From DATIXD01 sp035518875 (lineage in GTDB: Bacteria; Pseudomonadota; Gammaproteobacteria; Methylococcales; Methylococcaceae): a DNA stretch of 12,956 bases. The position numbers and the translations under genes were made by a program. The stretch lies in NCBI GenBank assembly GCA_035518875.1, contig DATIXD010000197.1:1-12956 (forward strand), given 5' to 3'. The notes under the pieces are model-generated. The model saw only the letters and a program-made list of their open reading frames with translations, ran no database searches and was not told the origin of the DNA. Shown one piece after another: positions 8,294 through 12,956 of the stretch (the stretch's first letter is position 1; each line of letters begins with the position of its first letter).

Positions 8294-8309
8294 TGGCACG
8301 CTACCTGCT
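8294..8309 (+). promoter_or_regulatory. Sigma-54 (RpoN) promoter of the nitrate operon
   Basis: TGGCACG, four bases, then CTGC matches the -24/-12 consensus TGGCACG-N4-TTGC at all positions but one (T to C at the first base of the -12 element). The invariant GG is at 8295-8296 and GC at 8307-8308 with correct spacing. Transcription should begin near 8320, only a few bases before the first antiterminator hairpin at 8324. That fit between promoter and leader strengthens the call. Sigma-54 promoters need an enhancer-binding activator; NtrC is the usual one for nitrate assimilation. Confidence 0.82.
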
Positions 8310-8323
8310 TTAATCAGGCAAAT

Positions 8324-8369
8324 CTCGTGCACCAATGGCGGTGAACGAGGAACGGACAAAGGCGTCCGT
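8324..8369 (+). promoter_or_regulatory. ANTAR-type two-hairpin antiterminator leader (NasT/NasR target)
   Basis: Two adjacent stem-loops carry six-base loops with A at position 1 and G at position 4, the signature of RNAs bound by ANTAR-domain antiterminators. P1: CTCG and CACC (8324-8327, 8330-8333), loop AATGGC (8334-8339), then GGTG (8340-8343) and CGAG (8346-8349), with a 2x2 internal loop TG/AA. P2: ACGGAC (8352-8357), loop AAAGGC (8358-8363), GTCCGT (8364-8369), a perfect six-base-pair stem. Only two bases separate them. The P2 loop and 3' arm are also the 5' arm of the terminator that follows, so P2 and the terminator cannot form together. Known for the family: nitrate frees NasT from NasS, and NasT then stabilises P1/P2 to allow read-through. 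No NasT gene is in this window. Confidence 0.88.
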
Positions 8370-8411
8370 GCTCATCCCGATGATGAAGGGGTGCAGCACG
8401 ACGCCTTTTTT
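8358..8411 (+). terminator. Conditional intrinsic terminator in the nitrate-operon leader
   Basis: AAAGGCGT (8358-8365) pairs with ACGCCTTT (8401-8408), CGTGCT (8367-8372) with AGCACG (8395-8400), and CATCCC (8373-8378) with GGGGTG (8388-8393, one G-U pair). This gives about 20 pairs with single-base bulges at C8366 and C8394 and a nine-base loop. The run TTTTTT (8406-8411) follows. It ends 41 bp before the first coding sequence, so it would block the whole operon unless the overlapping P2 hairpin is held open. Confidence 0.88.
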
Positions 8412-8439
8412 ATTGACCCATCGTTTTCCGACCAGCCTT

Positions 8440-8446
8440 GGGGGGA
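8440..8446 (+). promoter_or_regulatory. Ribosome binding site fixing a GTG start
   Basis: GGGGGGA lies six bases upstream of GTG 8453 and just after the leader terminator. The other in-frame candidates, TTG 8438 and ATG 8492, have no comparable purine-rich site, so GTG 8453 is preferred. Confidence 0.6.
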
Positions 8447-8452
8447 TACCGC

Positions 8453-9793
8453 GTGAACCCGAAGACAATAAGCACGGACGGTTCCAGCCGCATGAGCGAC
8501 CGAGCAGCAGGCGCCTTGGAAAAAACCAAGGTTCGCCTTGGCTTCATTCCGCTGACGGACTGTGCGCCGCTGGTTGTCGCGCTCGAGAAAGGTTTCTTCG
8601 CGCGGCAAGGCCTGGAAGTCACGCTGTCCCGTGAGCCCTCCTGGGCAAATATTCGCGACAAGATCTGTTTCGGCGTGCTAGACGGCGGCCAGATGCTGGC
8701 CGGCATGCCGCTGGCCGCCACGCTGGGGGCTGAGTCCTTCGTGCAAGCCATGGTCACCGGCTTTTCCATGAGCCTGAATGGCAACGCCATCACCGTTTCT
8801 CATGCCTTGTACGAGCGCATGAGATCGGCTGAACCTCAAAGCCCGAACGAAATACCCCTAGGGGCAAGCGGACTCAGGAAAGTCATCGAGGAAGGCAAGG
8901 CCCGAGGCAGCGAACCCTTGCGTTTCGCGATGGTTTTCCCCTCCTCCACGCATAACTATCTCCTGCGCTATTGGTTGGCCTCAGCCGGCATAGACCCCGA
9001 CCGGGACGTGGAACTCAGCGTCATTCCGCCGCCGCAGATGGTCGCCCACCTGCGTGAGGGCTTGATCGACGGCTACTGCGTTGGCGAGCCCTGGAACACC
9101 CTGGCCGTCGAGGAAGGCATCGGGCGGGTGCTGATCAGCAGCTACGAAATCTGGAACAACCACCCGGAAAAAGTCTTCGGCGTCACCCGCGAATGGGCCG
9201 AGGCACACCCCAACACCCATCGCGCCATCCTGATGGCCCTGATCGAGGCCGCCATCTGGCTGGATGAACCGGGCAATCGCGAGCAAGCCGCGGCGCTTCT
9301 GGCCCGTCCAGCCTACGTGAACATCCGCGAATCCAGCCTGCGTGCAGGACTCCTGGGCCAGTTCCGCTACCACCGCGGCGATGCCGGGAGAGCCCTGCCC
9401 GACTTCCATGTCTTCCATCGCTACGCAGCCAGCTTTCCCTGGGTGTCGCACGCCGAGTGGATCATTTCCCAGATGCTGCGATGGGGACAGCTCAAACCGC
9501 CGCTGGACATCAAACGCGCGGCGGCCAGTGTTTATCGCCCCGATTTATACCGTGAAGCGGCTGCGGCCCTGAACCTGCACTGCCCGCCAAGCGATCAAAA
9601 ACCCGAAGGTTGGCATGATCAGCCGTGGCTTCTGGCGACGGCGACGGACTCGTTCACCATGGGCCCGGATCGGTTTTTTGACGGGGGCACGTTCGACCCA
9701 ACCGAGCAAGGACTTTTTCCGTCCCGTCTTTCAGCCCAGCAGGAGGTATTCGAACAATCCCTTTCACCCGCTTCTCCCTGGAGATTCCGATGA
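8453..9793 (+). CDS. Cytoplasmic NasS/NrtA-like nitrate-binding protein
   Basis: This 446-residue protein belongs to the NrtA/CmpA/NasS periplasmic-binding-fold family. Seen: VRLGFIPLTDCAPLVVALEK near the N-terminus, then GFFARQGLEV and SREPSWANIRDK, GQMLAGMPLA, LNGNAITVS, MVFPSSTHNYLLRYWLASAG, IDGYCVGEPWNTLAVEEGIG, SSYEIWNNHPEKVFGVTREW, and RFFDGG-x-FDPT close to the C-terminus. There is no signal peptide or lipobox and no ABC permease or ATPase gene beside it. That points to the cytoplasmic sensor NasS, which binds nitrate and sequesters the antiterminator NasT, rather than to a transporter component. It is the first gene behind a NasT-type leader, which supports the same reading and suggests autoregulation. 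The tail of about 20 residues after the last family motif is unremarkable. The alternative is an NrtA-like protein with another role. The transporter gene follows after 79 bp with no terminator seen. Confidence 0.85.
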   Translation: MNPKTISTDGSSRMSDRAAGALEKTKVRLGFIPLTDCAPLVVALEKGFFARQGLEVTLSREPSWANIRDKICFGVLDGGQMLAGMPLAATLGAESFVQAMVTGFSMSLNGNAITVSHALYERMRSAEPQSPNEIPLGASGLRKVIEEGKARGSEPLRFAMVFPSSTHNYLLRYWLASAGIDPDRDVELSVIPPPQMVAHLREGLIDGYCVGEPWNTLAVEEGIGRVLISSYEIWNNHPEKVFGVTREWAEAHPNTHRAILMALIEAAIWLDEPGNREQAAALLARPAYVNIRESSLRAGLLGQFRYHRGDAGRALPDFHVFHRYAASFPWVSHAEWIISQMLRWGQLKPPLDIKRAAASVYRPDLYREAAAALNLHCPPSDQKPEGWHDQPWLLATATDSFTMGPDRFFDGGTFDPTEQGLFPSRLSAQQEVFEQSLSPASPWRFR

Positions 9794-9872
9794 ACGACAA
9801 ACCCAACATCACTTAAATCCGTTCTTAAACGCTCCAACAGGTCTTGCAATAGTCACATTTCGAGGATTAATC

Positions 9873-11153
9873 ATGAACTTCAGAGAATTCAAGCAGGCCG
9901 GCCATTGGCCAACCTTGTTGTCCGCCTTTCTCTATTTCGACGTCTCCTTCATGGTGTGGGTGATGCTGGGCCCGCTATCGCTCTACATCACCAAGGAACT
10001 GGGGATGGCGGTGGAAGAAAAATTCACCATCGTCGCGATCCCGATCCTTTGCGGGGCGTTTCTTCGCATTCCGCTGGGCATGCTGGCGGATCACTTTGGC
10101 CCGAAGCTTACCGGAATTTTGGCCCAATTCATCGTCATGCTGGGAATGGGATATGTGTTCGTCTTCGGCCTGCACTCCAAGCTCGAACTGGAAATCCTCG
10201 GATTGATCCTGGGCGTGGCGGGCGCCAGTTTCGCCGTTGCGCTGCCGCAGGCCAGCCGCTGGTATCCGCCCAAATTTCAGGGCGTGGTCATGGGAATCGC
10301 CGGCGCCGGCAACATGGGCGTCGTGCTGGATTCGATGATCGTTCCCTGGCTGGCCGAAAACTTCGGCTGGCAATCGGTATTCGGATTCCTGCTGATCCCC
10401 CTCGTTCTGGTTTTCCTGACCTATTGCATCCTGGTCAAGGACGCACCGGAAAGACGGGCCCCGGTGACCTGGAGAAATTACGCGAATCTGCTGCGCGATC
10501 CCGATAGCTGGTGGTTCATGTTTTTCTACTCCATCACCTTCGGCGGTTTCGTCGGTCTCGGCAACGCGCTCCCGCTCTATTTTAGCAATTGGTATCACGT
10601 CTCCGGCATCGCCGCCGGCATGATGGTCGCCATCGTAGTGTTCGCCGGCTCTATGTTCCGCCCGGTGGGGGGTTATCTGGCCGATCGCATCGGCGGTGTT
10701 CGCTCCCTCCAGATCCTTTTTCTCGTCGTCTCTCTGTGTTATGCAACCATCGCGTTCATGCCGGAAGGACCCGCCCCCGATGCCAGCCAAGTTACGCAAG
10801 CCAAGGTGAGCGGTTGGGCTTTGTTCGCCATGCCGAACATCGCTTGGCTGTCCACGGGCATCTTCTTTGTTGGGGCGATGGCTCTGGGCATGGGCAACGG
10901 CTCGGTTTTCCAATTGGTACCCTTGCGCTTTCGCGGTGAAATTGGCGTGATGACCGGCTTGGTTGGCGCAGCGGGCGGTTTCGGCGGTTTTTTCCTCGCC
11001 AAATCCCTGGGCATCTCATGGGCCATGCAGCACAGCTTCGGCGCCGGCTTCTCGGTGTTCGCCGGTCTTCCGATTCTCGGCCTGTTCGGCCTGTTCATGG
11101 TGAAAAGACGCTGGCGAACCACTTGGGGCGCGCTGTCCGGAGCCAAGGTCTGA
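9873..11153 (+). CDS. nasA: NarK/NasA-type nitrate (nitrite) transporter, MFS
   Basis: Predicted 12-helix inner-membrane nitrate importer of the NNP family, 426 residues. Seen: the two nitrate signatures, GIAGAGNMGVVLDS (141-154) and GMGNGSVFQLVPLRF (339-353); a membrane arginine in GAFLRIPLGMLAD (Arg65) and another in GSMFRPVGGYLADRIGG (Arg263). These correspond in position and context to the paired nitrate-binding arginines of E. coli NarK. Hydrophobic stretches run through the whole length, with no large soluble insert. ATG 9873 has GAGGA at 9862-9866, six bases upstream. The frame continues upstream to 9615 but overlaps the preceding gene there and reads as non-family sequence, so that extension is rejected. 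The operon context (NasS-like sensor before, kinase/phosphatase after) indicates assimilatory import rather than respiratory exchange. Nitrate and nitrite selectivity cannot be read from sequence. Confidence 0.93.
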   Translation: MNFREFKQAGHWPTLLSAFLYFDVSFMVWVMLGPLSLYITKELGMAVEEKFTIVAIPILCGAFLRIPLGMLADHFGPKLTGILAQFIVMLGMGYVFVFGLHSKLELEILGLILGVAGASFAVALPQASRWYPPKFQGVVMGIAGAGNMGVVLDSMIVPWLAENFGWQSVFGFLLIPLVLVFLTYCILVKDAPERRAPVTWRNYANLLRDPDSWWFMFFYSITFGGFVGLGNALPLYFSNWYHVSGIAAGMMVAIVVFAGSMFRPVGGYLADRIGGVRSLQILFLVVSLCYATIAFMPEGPAPDASQVTQAKVSGWALFAMPNIAWLSTGIFFVGAMALGMGNGSVFQLVPLRFRGEIGVMTGLVGAAGGFGGFFLAKSLGISWAMQHSFGAGFSVFAGLPILGLFGLFMVKRRWRTTWGALSGAKV

Positions 11154-11192
11154 TGTCCCGGCGACTCGGATAACCGCAAGACTGGTCGATCC

Positions 11193-12956
11193 ATGTATAA
11201 CCCGGCATTCGTGAACGATCCCAAGCTCACCATCCAGGCGGGATTCTCATCCCTACAGGGACGTCGGGATGACAATCAGGATTTCGGCGGATTCACCTCT
11301 CCATCCGGCAAGGACTTGGCGCTGCATGGTCTCATCGCCGCCGTCGCGGACGGCATGGGGGGGATGAAAGGGGGCCGCATAGCGGCAGAAACCTGTGTGC
11401 GCGCTTTCATCGACGGGTTTTACACCGCGCCCGAAACGCTGGGAGTCGAACAAGCCGCGGCGAAATGTCTGGCAGCGATCAACGGCTGGATTCATGCCGT
11501 CGGCCAGAGGGATCCGGAGTTGACCGGCATGGCGACCACCTTCACCGCCCTGATCCTGCACAACCGTCAAGCCCACCTGATCCACGTCGGGGACTCCCGC
11601 ATCTATCGCCTGCGCGGGGACACGCTGGAAAAACTGACCGAAGATCACAGCTTCAAGAATCCCGGCATGGATCACATCCTCTACCGTGCCGTGGGCATCG
11701 AAGGCATGCTCTGTGTTGACTGTGCAACGCATACCCTGGAGGCGCATGACCGCTTCCTGCTGTGTTCGGACGGACTGCACGCCAGTGTCCGCGAATACGT
11801 GATACGCAAAGTGCTGTTGGAACGCATGTCACCGGAAAGCAGCGCGGAGTCACTGACTCGACTCGCCCTGGAACGGGGCAGCCAGGACAACATCACGGCA
11901 CTGGTGGTCGATGTCATCAGCTTGCCGTCCCCCAGCCGCTCCGTGCTGCAGGACACCATCGGCGCGCTGCCATTGCTCGAACTACCACGCCAGGGGCAAT
12001 GCATCGACGGATTTTATCTGGAGAAAATCATCTCCAGCGGACGTTACAGCAGCCTGTTTCTGGCGCTGGATCAGCGCAATCAGACCCAAGTCGTCCTGAA
12101 GTTTCCCCATCCCCTCGTCCTCAGCGAGAGCGAATACTATAGCGCGTTCCTGCGCGAGTCCTGGATTTGCGCCCGTATTCACAGCCCCTGGGTCGCCGAA
12201 GTGATCGAGTTGCCGCCCGGCCGCCAGACCCGTCTTTACACGGTACAGCCTTACTACGCCGGCAAGACCCTCGAACAACACATTGCACACTCAGGACCCA
12301 TCACACTGGATGCCGGCATCGAGATCGCGCTGCAACTGTGCAAAGCCATCCATGCCTTGCACCGCCTGCGCATCATCCACCGCGACATCAAGCCGGAGAA
12401 TATTCTGCTGCTGAAAGAAGGGGGCCTGAAGCTGCTGGATTTGGGTGTCGCTCGCCTGCCCGCCTGGGATGAAGACCCCGACTCGCCGATTCCCGGAACC
12501 GCCAGCTACATAGCGCCCGAACAATTCCAAGGCGAGCGCGGCACCGAGGCGACCGACGTGTTTGCCGCCGGCGTCACTCTGTTTCGGCTGTTCGCCGCAG
12601 GGGCGTACCCTTACGGCGAGATCGAACCCTTCAGCACACCGCGCTATTTGGGCAGATCGAAAAGCCTCACCGCCTATCGCCCGGACTTGCCCGTCTGGCT
12701 CGATGCCGTCCTGGCCCGCGCGCTGGCAGTCGATCCCAAAGAGCGCTACGGCGACATCATGGAGCTGGCTTACGAACTGGAGAATGGTCTGGCCAAAGGC
12801 GGTCAGATCAAGCAACGCAAACGCTCCTGGCACGAGCGCAATCCCCTGCTGTTCTGGAAAAGCGTTGCCCTGGCGCTACTGTTGGCGCTGTTGATCAGCC
12901 TGTCGCTGACGCACGCACAAGGACGATACAAGAACGCAAACCCGCCCCCATCGTAT
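11193..12956 (+). CDS. PP2C phosphatase - Ser/Thr kinase fusion, membrane-anchored (C-terminal end cut)
   Basis: The frame is open from ATG 11193 to the window edge (588 codons). Residues 12-235 are a PP2C-type phosphatase: RRDDNQD (Asp26/27/30), ADGMGG (Asp53), VGDSRIYRLRG, CSDGL (Asp193) and QDNITALVV (Asp232), so the metal-binding aspartates are all present. Residues 270-540 are a protein kinase: Lys303 in VVLKFP, Glu322 in the C-helix, HRDIKPEN (catalytic Asp398), DLGVAR (Asp416 in place of DFG), GTASYIAPEQ and TDVFAAGVTLF. The glycine loop is poor, with one Gly (II-SSGRYSS, 279-287). A hydrophobic helix follows at about 552-575 (FWKSVALALLLALLISLSL). It starts 39 bp after nasA. From memory, a similar kinase gene sits beside nasA in Pseudomonas nitrate loci. 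Its substrate is unknown; action on nitrate transport or reductase is inference from position. Only a few C-terminal residues are probably missing. Confidence 0.92.
   Translation, partial: MYNPAFVNDPKLTIQAGFSSLQGRRDDNQDFGGFTSPSGKDLALHGLIAAVADGMGGMKGGRIAAETCVRAFIDGFYTAPETLGVEQAAAKCLAAINGWIHAVGQRDPELTGMATTFTALILHNRQAHLIHVGDSRIYRLRGDTLEKLTEDHSFKNPGMDHILYRAVGIEGMLCVDCATHTLEAHDRFLLCSDGLHASVREYVIRKVLLERMSPESSAESLTRLALERGSQDNITALVVDVISLPSPSRSVLQDTIGALPLLELPRQGQCIDGFYLEKIISSGRYSSLFLALDQRNQTQVVLKFPHPLVLSESEYYSAFLRESWICARIHSPWVAEVIELPPGRQTRLYTVQPYYAGKTLEQHIAHSGPITLDAGIEIALQLCKAIHALHRLRIIHRDIKPENILLLKEGGLKLLDLGVARLPAWDEDPDSPIPGTASYIAPEQFQGERGTEATDVFAAGVTLFRLFAAGAYPYGEIEPFSTPRYLGRSKSLTAYRPDLPVWLDAVLARALAVDPKERYGDIMELAYELENGLAKGGQIKQRKRSWHERNPLLFWKSVALALLLALLISLSLTHAQGRYKNANPPPSY

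Noticed and set aside
8335..8634. Plus-strand frame of 99 codons beginning in the leader
   Set aside because: It crosses the terminator hairpin and overlaps the NasS-like gene in another frame without family features.
9615..9872. Upstream extension of the nitrate transporter frame
   Set aside because: It overlaps the preceding gene and reads as low-similarity sequence; ATG 9873 has a good ribosome site and starts the conserved NarK-type N-terminus.
9975..10913. Minus-strand frame of 312 codons opposite nasA
   Set aside because: The product is polar and repetitive in a way typical of the antisense of a membrane-protein gene; no motif is present.

Overview
The window is chromosomal-looking, moderately GC-rich DNA from a proteobacterium. 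The gene content (pyrophosphate-dependent PEP carboxykinase, glycogen phosphorylase, and an assimilatory-nitrate locus under sigma-54 and ANTAR-type control) fits a gammaproteobacterium, perhaps a Methylococcales methanotroph. That placement is inference from gene content, not from a marker gene. Six protein genes can be supported; two of them are cut by the window edges.

Layout. (1) At 1-363 on the minus strand is the N-terminal part of a SEFIR-domain (TIR-like) protein, whose C-terminus lies outside the window. (2) A stretch of about 520 bp without a convincing gene (364-882) holds a candidate sigma-70 promoter for the SEFIR gene and a perfect 16-bp palindrome. (3) At 883-4416 (+) is a 1177-residue PPi-type phosphoenolpyruvate carboxykinase. 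(4) At 4533-5258 (+) is a ThyX-family protein whose signature motif has unusual substitutions. (5) At 5334-7898 (+) is a glycogen/starch phosphorylase. (6) About 395 bp without a gene (7899-8293) ends in a regulatory block. (7) From 8294 onward lies a nitrate-assimilation operon: a near-consensus sigma-54 promoter, a two-hairpin ANTAR antiterminator overlapping a strong intrinsic terminator, a cytoplasmic NasS/NrtA-like nitrate-binding protein, a NarK/NasA-type nitrate transporter, and a PP2C phosphatase-Ser/Thr kinase fusion with a C-terminal membrane helix that runs off the right edge.

How the parts fit. Genes 3 and 5 belong to central carbon and storage metabolism: PEP made at the expense of PPi, and glucose-1-phosphate released from glycogen by phosphorolysis. 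Both reactions avoid ATP. The nitrate block has a readable two-input logic. Sigma-54 (normally with NtrC) would report nitrogen limitation at initiation. The leader hairpins, the class of RNA bound by NasT/NasR ANTAR proteins, would report nitrate during elongation. The first gene behind the leader is the likely nitrate sensor itself, so the circuit may be self-regulating; its usual partner NasT is not in the window. The most informative sequence here is the 118-bp stretch 8294-8411, where promoter, antiterminator and terminator are all directly legible.
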